DNA from: Gloeothece verrucosa PCC 7822
Lineage (GTDB): Bacteria; Cyanobacteriota; Cyanobacteriia; Cyanobacteriales; Microcystaceae
Length of the DNA: 64,000 nucleotides
Assembly: GCF_000147335.1 (NCBI RefSeq)
Contig: NC_014534.1
Coordinates: 404,773-468,772 of the forward strand
Direction of reading: 5' to 3'
Notes under the pieces: model-generated
What the model was told of the DNA's origin: nothing
Seen by the model: the letters and a program-made list of their open reading frames with translations, nothing else
Databases searched by the model: none
Translations under genes and position numbers: made by a program
Part shown: positions 42,867 to 51,040 of the stretch, piece by piece
Layout: the number at the start of each line of letters is the position of its first letter
Position numbering within the stretch: position 1 is the first letter of the stretch

Positions 42867-43377
42867 TTGATTTATATTTCAAGTATATTTACTAACAGTT
42901 TAGCATAATAAGTCTAGAAGAACCGGAATAGGAACTAACTCAACTACTGTTACTGACTCAGCAGCTACAGCAACACAAGTTACAGCCACAGATCCTACAT
43001 CAGTCACTACATCAACCACTACAGCCGAGACAAATTCACAGACAGGAGTAATTATGATCAATGGCAAAACACCAGAGGTAACAATTAAATTTAGCGAAAG
43101 GCCCCAATTACCCGAAACAGGGAAAAAAATAACGTTACAGATCACGGGAGATAATGGAGTTGTAGTAAGAGCCGAAGTAGACCGCAAAAAACTTCAGAAA
43201 AACGTTGAGAAAATGGACTCCTACTCAGCATGGACAGCCGCTTTGTCCGGCAAGATAGTTAAAATTGATGCTGATGGAATCATCGAGCTAGAAGGTGCTG
43301 GAATTAATGTATTCGAGAAGAAAACGAAGGGTGAGGCAGATCCGGGTGATGGAAGAACAAAGGATTCTGAAAGTTAA

Positions 43378-43724
43378 TACATAAGAGTAATTAATAGTAA
43401 GTAAGGTGCGTTCAAAACAATCTTCCTCAGTTCCGTTGATTGGCTCTGAGCAAGATTGTAGAGAGAAACTTGAATATAAACCAGTCTCGATATTAAGTTG
43501 TGCCGACTGGGGTCTTTAAGTATATTTTCTGGCTTGAATTTAACAGATTATCCGCTTTCGGTCAGTGATATAAATCATTTTCAACCCAGGATTCTCCTCA
43601 CTGACAAAAAAAAACAATTGACTAGCATTCTCTTTTAGGATGGAAAATTTGAAAGTTTTATTGGAGAAAAATAGTCCAATTAAAGCTAAAATTAATATTT
43701 ATCGCTCATTAAGGAGGCCAAAAA
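43378..43724. other. Intergenic region
   Basis: About 345 bp hold no gene. AATCTTCCTCAG near 43420 and CTGAGCAAGATT near 43445 are a loose inverted pair that could form a hairpin after the split orphan gene. Confidence 0.35.
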
Positions 43725-44360
43725 GTGAGTCAACCTATACGGGGGTGTCAAGTGCTTGCCGTGTTGCTTCTCACTTCAGTGTTGGTAGGATTTCCGTTAA
43801 AAATTAAGGCTTCTTCGCTTGTTAATTTTAATCAAATCGAGGGAGCTTTAAAATCGGGAAAATTTGAACAAGCTAATCAAGAAACGTTAAAAGCTGTTTT
43901 ATCGATGGAAGAAACGGCTAACAAAGAGGGTCAATTTCCCTGTAATGATTTGCAGACCCTGGAACAGCTTTGGCAAAAATATACACAAGGGGTTTACGGA
44001 TTTAAAGCTCAAGCCGAAATTTGGGACAGAGTTAACCAACAAGAAAAGGAAAAAAATCAACAACAACAATATTGGATAGGAGATGTAGTAAATCGTTTTT
44101 GTCAAGAATTAGGATGGATCAGTTGTGGAGTTGTCTATGGAGAAATCAACTTCAAGCTATCAGCGCAAAAAGGTTACTTGCCAACAACAATATTATCCTT
44201 GGCCGACAATGGCTACAATCAACAAGGAAATTGGAAATCCAATCAAGAAACTTTTAGCTCTGATGATTGGCTATTTTTAGAACTCAATCCGGGCATGGTT
44301 GAATCTTTAGCCGGAGTGATGGAAGATTTTTACCAACAAGTTCAGCAGTGTAAGCTTTAA
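43725..44360 (+). CDS. Exported GUN4-domain protein
   Basis: This is a 211-residue protein. The signal peptide CQVLAVLLLTSVLVGFPLKI KA precedes a GUN4-like domain: FNQIEGALKSGKFEQANQET LKAVLSMEE, FPCNDLQTLEQLWQKYTQGV YGFKAQAEIW. In chlorophyll synthesis GUN4 binds protoporphyrin and Mg-protoporphyrin and activates Mg-chelatase in the cytosol or stroma. An exported form cannot do this in the same way, so a tetrapyrrole-binding or sensing role outside the cytoplasm is my inference. The RBS AGGAGG precedes the GTG start. It is upstream of the partition locus. Confidence 0.75.
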   Translation: MSQPIRGCQVLAVLLLTSVLVGFPLKIKASSLVNFNQIEGALKSGKFEQANQETLKAVLSMEETANKEGQFPCNDLQTLEQLWQKYTQGVYGFKAQAEIWDRVNQQEKEKNQQQQYWIGDVVNRFCQELGWISCGVVYGEINFKLSAQKGYLPTTILSLADNGYNQQGNWKSNQETFSSDDWLFLELNPGMVESLAGVMEDFYQQVQQCKL

Positions 44361-44403
44361 AAGCTCATTTTTAATTACAAAGTCATTCGGAAAAGCAGAC
44401 GTA

Positions 44404-44733
44404 TAGAATAACATTATCCTACATTTGAATCGCGGCCAAAATTTTGATGATGAAAAAAAACAGATTTATGGGAGGGACTCGTAAAGTGGTGGGCTACGAT
44501 AGTAGTTACATCGAGTCTGATATCAATCGGGTTACTGATTGAGCGAAAGTCCGCTTCATCGTAAAAGTGTTGGGGTACTTTACTGGAAAACAGATTTAAG
44601 GGCAATGCGCCCATAGGATAATGTTATTCTATGCACGAACCTCATGACTGACTTTTAGCACCGAGGACAAACTGAACTTAACTAATGGGAAACAAATTTG
44701 AGGGCAGTGCGCTCATAGGATAATGTTATTCTA
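44404..44733. promoter_or_regulatory. Three 18-bp near-palindromes upstream of parA (candidate parS/operator)
   Basis: TAGGATAATGTTATTCTA occurs at 44614-44631 and 44716-44733, and its exact complement at 44404-44421. The two forward copies lie inside a longer direct repeat of about 45 bp that begins near TTTAAGGGCAATGCGC. Two looser repeats (actcgtaaagtggtggg and catcgtaaaagtgttgggg) lie between. The last copy ends at the first possible parA start codon, so ParA or ParB binding could repress the operon. Partition sites commonly have this location. Confidence 0.7.
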
Positions 44734-45587
44734 TGGGACAGCCTCCGGGCCGGTTTGACTTAACCATGCAACAGCTACGTTTGGCAATCCTTTCCAATGC
44801 CGGTGGGAGTGGGAAAACAACTTTAACCACTCACTTGACTTATCTATTAGCTAAAGCTCGATACTCAGTAGTCACGATCGATCTTGACCCACAAGGGTCA
44901 ATTAATCTTTTCTGTGGGCTGGAGCGGCCAACTTCAGAACGGACTATTTCTAAAGTTCTCTGTGACGACAAGTTTAACGGACGATGGCCTCTGGTCAAGT
45001 TATGGGAAGATCAAGTAAAAAATGCTTATGCAATTCAAGGAGATCTAGGACTGGTAAAAAGTATAAATGAACTGGTCTTACATGATCGAGGCGCATATTT
45101 ATTAAGCGATCGCTTATCCGATTATCCTTTAGAGCAGGATGTGGTCATATTTGATTGTCCCGCCACGTTGGGACCACTAACCACAATTGCAATTACCTCT
45201 GCCACCCATATAATTATTCCCATACAAGTCGAGCCGAAATCTACCTGTGGAGCTTCAAGATTATTTGAATGGCTTTATGAAAGATTTACTACTCTTAGGC
45301 TTAAACCTCAACCTAAAATATTAGGTATTGTTCCGCTTCAGTATGATTTGAACACAGCAATTCATCGCAACCTATTGAAGCAGTTACCACCGATGTTAGA
45401 GCCATTGGGAATACCCTGTTTCAATCCTATCCGCTATTCAAAAGAATTTAAAAACGCTAGTGCGATGGGATTACCACTACATCTTTATAAAGGTAAACAT
45501 CCAGCTTGCCAAGATTTTAATGAAGTTCTCAAAACTTTAAAAGCTGAACTCGTCGAGGAGCAACAACAACTATGGGCCGCCGGATAG
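44733..45587 (+). CDS. parA: ParA partition ATPase
   Basis: This is a 284-residue protein. Walker A SNAGGSGKTTLTTHL is near residues 20-34, IDLDPQGSINLFCGL near 50, Walker B VVIFDCPATLGPLT near 140, and IPIQVEPKSTCG follows. It belongs to the ParA/Soj ATPases that move plasmid or chromosome copies on the nucleoid. The start could be the ATG at 44766 (MQQLRLAILSNAGG), which leaves the last upstream near-palindrome outside the gene; I cannot decide. It overlaps parB by 16 bp. Confidence 0.92.
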   Translation: MGQPPGRFDLTMQQLRLAILSNAGGSGKTTLTTHLTYLLAKARYSVVTIDLDPQGSINLFCGLERPTSERTISKVLCDDKFNGRWPLVKLWEDQVKNAYAIQGDLGLVKSINELVLHDRGAYLLSDRLSDYPLEQDVVIFDCPATLGPLTTIAITSATHIIIPIQVEPKSTCGASRLFEWLYERFTTLRLKPQPKILGIVPLQYDLNTAIHRNLLKQLPPMLEPLGIPCFNPIRYSKEFKNASAMGLPLHLYKGKHPACQDFNEVLKTLKAELVEEQQQLWAAG

Positions 45588-46738
45588 GAGATAATATAAT
45601 TTCATCTCAATTTGCTGATGTATCTTTACATCAACAGCTTAATCAAGCTAACCAAACAATTGAAGAATTGACGGCTGAAATTGAGCGCTTAAGAGGACTA
45701 GAAGATAAAAAAGCTTTTGAGAACAAGGTGGTCGAACTTCGTTCCTCACTTTTACCTCAAGGAATACAGAAAATCCCTTTATCTCAAATAGAGTTCAATC
45801 CCTCTCAATCACGTCAAACCTTCAGCCAAGAAAGTATTCGCTTATTAGCTTGCTCCCTTCTTGAACATGGACAACAACAACCCATCTTAGTTTTTCAAAA
45901 AAGCTTCAATTCATATTTGTTATTTGAAGGAGAGCGCAGATGTAGGGCAGCACGATCAATTGATTGGGCAACGATTGATGGAATTATTATACCGAAAAAA
46001 GAATCTGTTTGTTTAGAAAAACCCGAAACTTTACGCCGTTATTCGATTTTAATCAATCATCATCGAGAAAACCTAAATCCTTTAGATTTAGCTGAAGCGT
46101 TAATTAAAGACATCTCGGAAACCTACGGAATTGATGCTCAAGAAATTCCGAGATTACTAAATGCTCTCATGGCTCGATTAACTCGGAAAAAGTTAGTTGA
46201 CGAATTAACGAATTTAACTTTTTTAGATAAAGAGCAACAAGAGGAAAAATTAAAACAACTAGAAGCACAAGATATTATTAAGGAATCTGAGGGAATAATC
46301 GCCAGGTTTTTACTTTCATTACAACTTAATCCAGCGTCAATAAAAGCTAATGTTTTTCCAGCTTTAAAATTTCATGAGGATTTAAAAATAGCAATTCGCA
46401 CCCAAGGCTTAGGGGGACATCATGCTAAAGTGTTACAGCAAATTTCAGCCGAAAAATTAGGCTTAACTGACCAAGAAGCGCAAAAAATTCGTTCTTCTAT
46501 CATTTCTGAAGTGATCGAGCAACGCCTATCGGTTGCTGCTACGAGGCAACGAGTAGCTCAGGTAATTTCTTCGGTGGGAGAATCAAACAAATCTCAAAAA
46601 CAAGAACCTGGGGCAGTAATGCTCGAAACTCTGGAAAAAATTCAAGTTAATGAAATCTCACCCAACAATTTAAAAGCCTTGGAAACTTTGTTAAAGCAAA
46701 AGCTTAAAGAAATTAAAACGATTCTCAAGCCAAGCTAA
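45572..46738 (+). CDS. parB: ParB/RepB/Spo0J family partition protein
   Basis: This is a 388-residue protein. A coiled-coil N-terminus (LHQQLNQANQTIEELTAEIERL) is followed by the ParB N domain: IPLSQIEFNPSQSRQTFSQESIRLLACSLLEHGQQQPILVF and YLLFEGERRCRAARSI (GERRxRA CTP-binding motif). A helical DNA-binding region follows with HHRENLNPLDLAEALIKDI. The frame overlaps parA by 16 bp. With the upstream repeats it forms a complete partition cassette, typical of low-copy plasmids. Confidence 0.92.
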   Translation: MGRRIGDNIISSQFADVSLHQQLNQANQTIEELTAEIERLRGLEDKKAFENKVVELRSSLLPQGIQKIPLSQIEFNPSQSRQTFSQESIRLLACSLLEHGQQQPILVFQKSFNSYLLFEGERRCRAARSIDWATIDGIIIPKKESVCLEKPETLRRYSILINHHRENLNPLDLAEALIKDISETYGIDAQEIPRLLNALMARLTRKKLVDELTNLTFLDKEQQEEKLKQLEAQDIIKESEGIIARFLLSLQLNPASIKANVFPALKFHEDLKIAIRTQGLGGHHAKVLQQISAEKLGLTDQEAQKIRSSIISEVIEQRLSVAATRQRVAQVISSVGESNKSQKQEPGAVMLETLEKIQVNEISPNNLKALETLLKQKLKEIKTILKPS

Positions 46739-46924
46739 AAAACGCCGATCGGGTTTAAGCGTTTATCAAAAGTCAAAGCCATCGAACATAAATGAGAGGC
46801 GGTAGGGCGATCGCCCGTGATGGCGGCTTCTTCATGTAGTCCTGAGTTTAGGTTTAGCGCACCGGATTTTGGGTTTAGTTTTCTTTGACTGGCTAATTTT
46901 AGCCAGATCCCAAAAATCGGTAAT

Positions 46925-47488
46925 TCACTGCTTTAAATCTCCTTCTAATATCAAACTTATCGGAAAGCTCATCTGAGAAATTAAATCAGGATCTGAGTCA
47001 ACAAGTTCAACGATCGCCCTAGTGCGATGTTGTCCGTCAATAATACCGACACGAGTGCAGTTAGGAATAAAAACCATGTAGAAATCCTCCCAAATCCTCT
47101 GATACTCAACAGCCGCAGGATCTACATTCGCTGTAAGGGTTCCTAAAATCCATTTTTTGCCGGCTTGTGCCCGTTCTCTAATGTAGTTTTTGATATCTTC
47201 AACGCGCTTTTTATTGATTGGGCGTTTTTTAGGGACTTTCTGGCTATTACTGTTTTTATTCTCCTCTTCCCATCTCACGAGAGCCGGGATTTCAGTTGCG
47301 TGAACATTGATTTGCAGCATTAAACGACCGCCGTGTTTCGCGCCAATAGCCAGAAAAATCTTGCCTTGGTTATATCGCTCAAGCATTAGTGGTTGAACAT
47401 AAATATTGAGCGCAGACGCAAGCCCAGGCGGAACTAGAGCCGCATTCCCTTCTAAAAAGTCAAATTTTTGGGTTATTGGATTTAACAT
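46925..47488 (-). pseudogene. DGQHR-domain (DndB-like) protein, C-terminally truncated
   Basis: This is a 187-residue product. IIDGQHRTRAIVELVDSD carries the DGQHR motif shared by DndB and related proteins of phosphorothioation and other conflict loci; RPINKKRVEDIKNYIRERAQ is the preceding family segment. Full-length members have 330 or more residues, so about half is missing after ILEGDLKQ. No dnd genes lie near. It is convergent with parB. It may be a remnant or a naturally short form. Confidence 0.65.
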
Positions 47489-48133
47489 AAAGCTTTAATT
47501 CTCCTTTGGCAATATTTTTAACTGAGCCGTTCGGGGTTGCGATCGCCAACAAAAGGCGATCATCGCAGTTGTATGGTTAATAGCTCTGTTACCGTTCTCA
47601 AGTGGAAGCCGCTACCTCGCCTCGAATAAGATTTGAGAGCGAGCGCTCCGCGCCACGAAGGGATCGCCGTGTACGCTGCTTTGGCGAGGAATGATGAGTT
47701 TTTGTTTTTGCGCCTGGGACAATCTTTAATGCCGGGTTAGGGGTTGTTTTAAAATCTGTAATCGCTTGTGTAACGGATTGGGTGATTATAGAAATGGTAG
47801 CTGATATAAGGTAATTTTGTTGCCAATGAGCCAGGGGATTAACTTGAAATGTTTTAACTCGGCACTGGCTTTTACATTAATGTAACACCTGCGCTATTAT
47901 CTGTCAATATCAAAGGTAAATTTAACATTCTTAATAAAAAATTTATCGCTTTAATTTTTTCTCATCCTTAAGATATATTTTATTGATTAATTAATCAGAA
48001 TTATTTATCATTTTTATCCCTGCGATCAGATATATTTGCGTTTAAACTATTGACGCATCCTTGCAAGATTGATATTATAAAGACATGAAATAAATCGCTA
48101 CACCGCTACAAAGATTTATAAGGATTTAAGACA
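47489..48133. other. Intergenic region, about 645 bp
   Basis: No gene is supported. GGTTGCGATCGCCAACAAAAGGCGATC near 47535 is a HIP1-bearing inverted repeat, and GAGCGAGCGCTCCGCGCC near 47637 is a dispersed palindrome. The right end (about 48060-48130) should hold the promoter for the block A genes. Confidence 0.4.
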
Positions 48134-48319
48134 ATGCAAATACCTAACTGTTCCTTCTTCGTTCAGAAAACCATCTGCCCCCACTACGATGTAGAAATCT
48201 TTATTTTAGAAGTTGATGACGCTCAAGAGTATCAATATTGGGCATCAGATTTAACCCCAGAAGATTACCGACTGCTAGATGAATACGCAACGGCTCATCA
48301 ACAGTATTTCAACCACTAA
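48134..48319 (+). CDS. Small acidic hypothetical protein
   Basis: This is a 61-residue product, MQIPNCSFFVQKTICPHYDV, then EVDDAQEYQYWASDLTPEDY, with AAGGATTTAAGACA upstream as ribosome site. It is soluble and acidic, of unknown family. It is the first gene of block A and has no counterpart in block B. Confidence 0.5.
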   Translation: MQIPNCSFFVQKTICPHYDVEIFILEVDDAQEYQYWASDLTPEDYRLLDEYATAHQQYFNH

Positions 48320-48388
48320 TCAATCAAGAGAGAGTGCCTTGAATAATGACACTCTCTTCAGAGAAAAGCTATCTATGGAGATTTAACA

Positions 48389-48856
48389 ATGCAATTATAC
48401 CAACTAGACTTAAGCAATATCAAGGCAATCGGACACGACGGAAACGCACCTTTAGGCAAGCTACAGGTCATGATTTCCAAACCCGATGGAACGTTGGAAA
48501 TCAAAGACGTACCCGCCCCACCGCAAGCATTAGAAGGAATTAAATTAATAGCACAGTTGGCAGCAGGGCAACAAATAACTGTTGAGCCAACTCCCGCTTT
48601 AACCGATGCTGAACTATTGAAAAATATAACCATGATTCCTACAGATACATTGCGCTGTGGAGGTAGCTCGAATATTGAAGCTATCGGTTATGAATCATCT
48701 CTTAGAGTGTTACAGGTTGAGTTTAAGAATGGGTCAATATATCGTTACTTTGATGTCCCGTTTGTCAAATTTGCTCAATTGATTAAATCCGATTCAGTTG
48801 GACAATATTTTAACAGAGAAATTAAATCTGATTATCGCTACGAAAAAGTTGCTTAA
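48389..48856 (+). CDS. KTSC-domain protein, block A copy
   Basis: This is a 155-residue protein. The N-terminal half (MQLYQLDLSNIKAIGHDGNA PLGKLQVM) is a beta-rich domain. The C-terminal half, SSNIEAIGYESSLRVLQVEF KNGSIYRYFDVP, then FAQLIKSDSVGQYFNREIK, is a KTSC domain, a module also found at the C-terminus of some lysyl-tRNA synthetases and as stand-alone proteins in phages and plasmids. GGAG precedes the ATG. About 90 percent identical by eye to the 55398 product. Confidence 0.8.
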   Translation: MQLYQLDLSNIKAIGHDGNAPLGKLQVMISKPDGTLEIKDVPAPPQALEGIKLIAQLAAGQQITVEPTPALTDAELLKNITMIPTDTLRCGGSSNIEAIGYESSLRVLQVEFKNGSIYRYFDVPFVKFAQLIKSDSVGQYFNREIKSDYRYEKVA

Positions 48857-48943
48857 AAACTTGGACTGGAGGAGATTTTTAACTATCTCCTCTACCGAAT
48901 TACCGTTCATTTTAATACGATTATTCAATAAGGAGATAATTAA

Positions 48944-49297
48944 ATGACTAATTCTTTTGTTACCCAACTTTTAGAGCAGCTTGGGGGCTATCCTCGTCTT
49001 AAAGCTTTCATTGGAGCTTATGACTTTGTATATTCAGAACAAACATTAACGTTTAAATTTAAGGGGTCTTCGTGCTTTAATTGCTGTACAATTTCTTTGA
49101 ATTCTTTAGACCTTTATGATCTCAGCTTTCAAAAAATCATCCGCCGCCAAGGGATACCCGAATTAGTCCAAGAGGCTACGGTTGAAGTAAAAAATGTTTA
49201 TTGTGACCAACTCGTTCCTATTTTCACTGAATACACGGGTTTGTATTTATTTTTTACCACCGAACAAGAAGCGGCACATTTAGCAAGATTTTCTTAA
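48944..49297 (+). CDS. Block A hypothetical protein X
   Basis: This is a 117-residue protein, MTNSFVTQLLEQLGGYPRLK, then SFQKIIRRQGIPELVQEATV EVKNVYCDQLVP. The domain is small, with a conserved YCDQLVP and an FTTEQEAAHLARF tail. The pattern resembles short phage/plasmid proteins without known function. AAGGAG precedes the start. Its paralogue is at 55940. Confidence 0.6.
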   Translation: MTNSFVTQLLEQLGGYPRLKAFIGAYDFVYSEQTLTFKFKGSSCFNCCTISLNSLDLYDLSFQKIIRRQGIPELVQEATVEVKNVYCDQLVPIFTEYTGLYLFFTTEQEAAHLARFS

Positions 49298-49310
49298 GCA
49301 CCGTCAAAAC

Positions 49311-49374
49311 ATATTAACGGGTTGGGTATGTGCTACTCACCCTGTCCCCTCACCTGAAAAATTGATAGAAAATT
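49311..49374 (+). promoter_or_regulatory. Strongly conserved 64-bp spacer between proteins X and Y, block A
   Basis: From ATATTAACGGGTTGGGTATG to the ATG at 49375 this spacer differs at one base from 56314-56377, although the flanking genes differ at about one base in eight. It contains GGGTATGTGCTACTCACCC, which can fold as a short hairpin, followed by a pyrimidine run. A cis-acting RNA or protein site is likely. Confidence 0.65.
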
Positions 49375-49905
49375 ATGGACAGATTTAAAACACTTTTAAC
49401 CGAACGAACCTCAGATTATGATATCTGGATAGGTCTAGATACACAACCGGTATTTAGTAACAACAATTATCTCGTTGAAGCTTTCTTAAAATTGACAGGA
49501 GGCATTCATCATTTAGTAAGACGTTACGAAAAAAAACCATCCATTAAGCAAATTTTAAGCGACGCTAAAAAAGCTATTTTTAGTAAGCGTCCCTATACTC
49601 CAGGACAAGCTTGCGATGGTTCTATTACAACTTCTGTATTGGCACTGTTTAAGAATTTCTGCGATTATTTCAGTTTAAACCCAACTAAATTATATCAACA
49701 AGCTTATCCAACGGACGAACCTATATCTATTGACCAATACAAACAAGTTGTAGAATTTGCCCAATGGCAAGGCGGTGTAGAATATCCTACGACTTGGGAT
49801 AAAACTGCGATTTTTGGACTTATTGAAAGTTTGAGAGAAATTAATTACCATTCCTTAAATGAGTTGGTGATCGAATATTTAGACAACGGGAGTTTTTGGA
49901 GTTGA
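49375..49905 (+). CDS. Block A hypothetical protein Y
   Basis: This is a 176-residue protein, MDRFKTLLTERTSDYDIWIG LDTQPVFS, then RRYEKKPSIKQILSDAKKAI and VEFAQWQGGVEYPTTWDKTA. It is mixed alpha/beta, soluble, with no domain that I recognise. Its start directly follows the conserved spacer, so its translation may be regulated. The paralogue is at 56378 (174 residues, about 85 percent identical by eye). Confidence 0.6.
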   Translation: MDRFKTLLTERTSDYDIWIGLDTQPVFSNNNYLVEAFLKLTGGIHHLVRRYEKKPSIKQILSDAKKAIFSKRPYTPGQACDGSITTSVLALFKNFCDYFSLNPTKLYQQAYPTDEPISIDQYKQVVEFAQWQGGVEYPTTWDKTAIFGLIESLREINYHSLNELVIEYLDNGSFWS

Positions 49906-49930
49906 TTTATTTCTAACTATTCTGGCAAAA

Positions 49931-50017
49931 ATGAAAAGAACTAAAGCCAAAAGATATTTAGCTTTTCTGTTCAAATTTTATTTGAAGCCGGTTAAAATCT
50001 TAGTTAAAAAGAAGTAG
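49931..50017 (+). CDS. Possible 28-residue cationic peptide
   Basis: An ATG-initiated frame reads MKRTKAKRYLAFLFKFYLKP VKILVKKK and stops. Ten Lys/Arg residues around a hydrophobic middle give an amphipathic cationic shape. There is no clear ribosome site and no counterpart in block B, so it may be chance. Confidence 0.25.
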   Translation: MKRTKAKRYLAFLFKFYLKPVKILVKKK

Positions 50018-50102
50018 ATTTTTCTCTACAACGACTTCTTAAATTTTTTCAAAACTTAATCTTTTTCTTTCACTCAAATCGCTACAAAAGGGAGTAAATA
50101 TT

Positions 50103-50959
50103 ATGTCAACTCGTGCCACCTACGCATTTATAACCGAAGACTATACCAGGGCAAACGCATCTAAATCTGAGATCCCTGATGGGGTCAAGATTCCCTGATT
50201 TCAGTACAAATGCTCCGTGAGTGCTAAACCCTTTATCCCGGCTACTTTTAAAAAATTAGATGCGTTTGCCCTGAAGACTATACCGTGACTTTTTATATTC
50301 ATTCGGATGGATACTTAGAAGGAGCAGCACATTACTTTTTACAGATGCTTCTTTTAGATCATCAAAGAGGTTCATTAGCCGATAAATTTTTAAGGGCTAA
50401 TCCCGAAGCGGAAATAACCGGTTGCCATGATAGTCATGGTGATACGGAATACCGCTACACAGTTAATTGTGAGCAAAAAGTTTTTCTTTTAGCCGAATCG
50501 GTTGACGGGGAAGACCATGAAGAAAAAGCCATCACTACTACAATTTATCAAGGAAATTTGGCTGGCTTTATTAATCCCTATTATCCTTATAACTTGCTCA
50601 TGCAAGTAATAGATGATACTCCCTATCAATGTTTGCTCGAAAGCTTAATTAAATCCTTAGAATCGATTCAAACCCTCTTGAGTAAAAAAGAGCTAGGACA
50701 ACTTACTTATCCGGCCAAACAGGCGTTGGCGATAGCTCAAAAAATGATGAGTGTTAATAAAAATTTTGGTTGGGAGTCCTCTTGGAGCCAAAAAGTTATC
50801 TTTCCTATAGAAACATTGATTCAAGAAGGGATGGATTATTTGCACAGCCGGACAGATTATCTTCAGATAGCACTCTTATTCACATTACTTGAGGGCATTT
50901 TTGGTGAAGTGCGTTTTCATCTGACACAAATTAAACCTATCTTCGAGAGGGAAACCTAA
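50103..50959 (+). pseudogene. MSTRATY-type plasmid/phage protein gene interrupted by a 125-bp element
   Basis: The start MSTRATYAFITEDYT is separated from VTFYIHSDGYLEGAAHYFLQ by the small element at 50148-50272. Removing it with one copy of the 12-bp duplicate gives an unbroken 239-residue protein. Proteins starting MSTRATY and containing FYIHxDGYPEGAA are common on cyanobacterial plasmids and phages; their role is unknown. The 3' frame (50285-50959) lacks the first 15 residues but could use a GTG. Block B lacks this gene. Confidence 0.75.
50148..50272. mobile_element. 125-bp MITE with 17-bp inverted ends and 12-bp target duplication
   Basis: AGGGCAAACGCATCTAA (50148-50164) and its complement TTAGATGCGTTTGCCCT (50256-50272) are perfect. 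GAAGACTATACC is present on both sides (50136-50147 and 50273-50284). No coding capacity. A similar end, AGGGCAAACGCATCTAG, lies at 61012. The 12-bp duplication suggests mobilisation by an IS4- or IS701-like transposase; none with these ends is in the window. Confidence 0.9.
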
Positions 50960-51040
50960 AAAGAAATCGAAGCTATAGGGGAAGTAACAATTATTTCCCC
51001 CGACTTCAATTTTAAGATCAGTAAATTTCTTTAAAGAAAA

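Larger units (their letters stand above)
41579..42924 (-). mobile_element. ISL3-family insertion sequence
   Basis: GGTTCTTCTA-A-ACTTATTATG at the left (from 41579) and GGTTCTTCTA-G-ACTTATTATG read inward from 42924 form an inverted repeat with one mismatch. Starting with GG-TTCTTC fits the GGCTCTT-type ends of ISL3. It is 1346 bp. No 8-bp target duplication is visible (AAAACTCG against GGAATAGG), so a flank was altered. Confidence 0.8.
41302..43377 (+). pseudogene. Orphan gene split by ISL3
   Basis: The 5' part (41302-41578) encodes MMEAVAPPNNEPTTEAQPTT, then FGYVLGHLELDPQSPKMGKL LLADGTSL to GLKLG. After the IS the frame GIGTNSTTVTDSAATATQ, Thr/Ser-rich, is open from 42926 without a start and joins PEVTIKFSERPQLPETGKKI to the stop at 43377. 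A join within KLG-IGTNS gives a protein of about 243 residues: a beta-rich N-domain, a Thr-rich linker and a second beta domain. An ATG at 43054 may allow separate expression of the 3' domain (107 residues). No function known. Confidence 0.6.

Noticed and set aside
42900-43187. Minus-strand 95-codon frame over the second half of the ISL3-split gene
   Set aside because: Valine/threonine-rich translation arises from the complement of the Thr/Ser-rich linker, and the plus-strand frame is longer and continuous with the other half.
44414-44614. Minus-strand 66-codon frame upstream of parA
   Set aside because: It overlaps the repeat region and has no start context or homology. The repeats explain the sequence better.
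44404-44733. Iterons of a replication origin
   Set aside because: The copies are too few, near-palindromic, in both orientations and next to parA, which fits a partition site better. No replication initiator gene is visible nearby.
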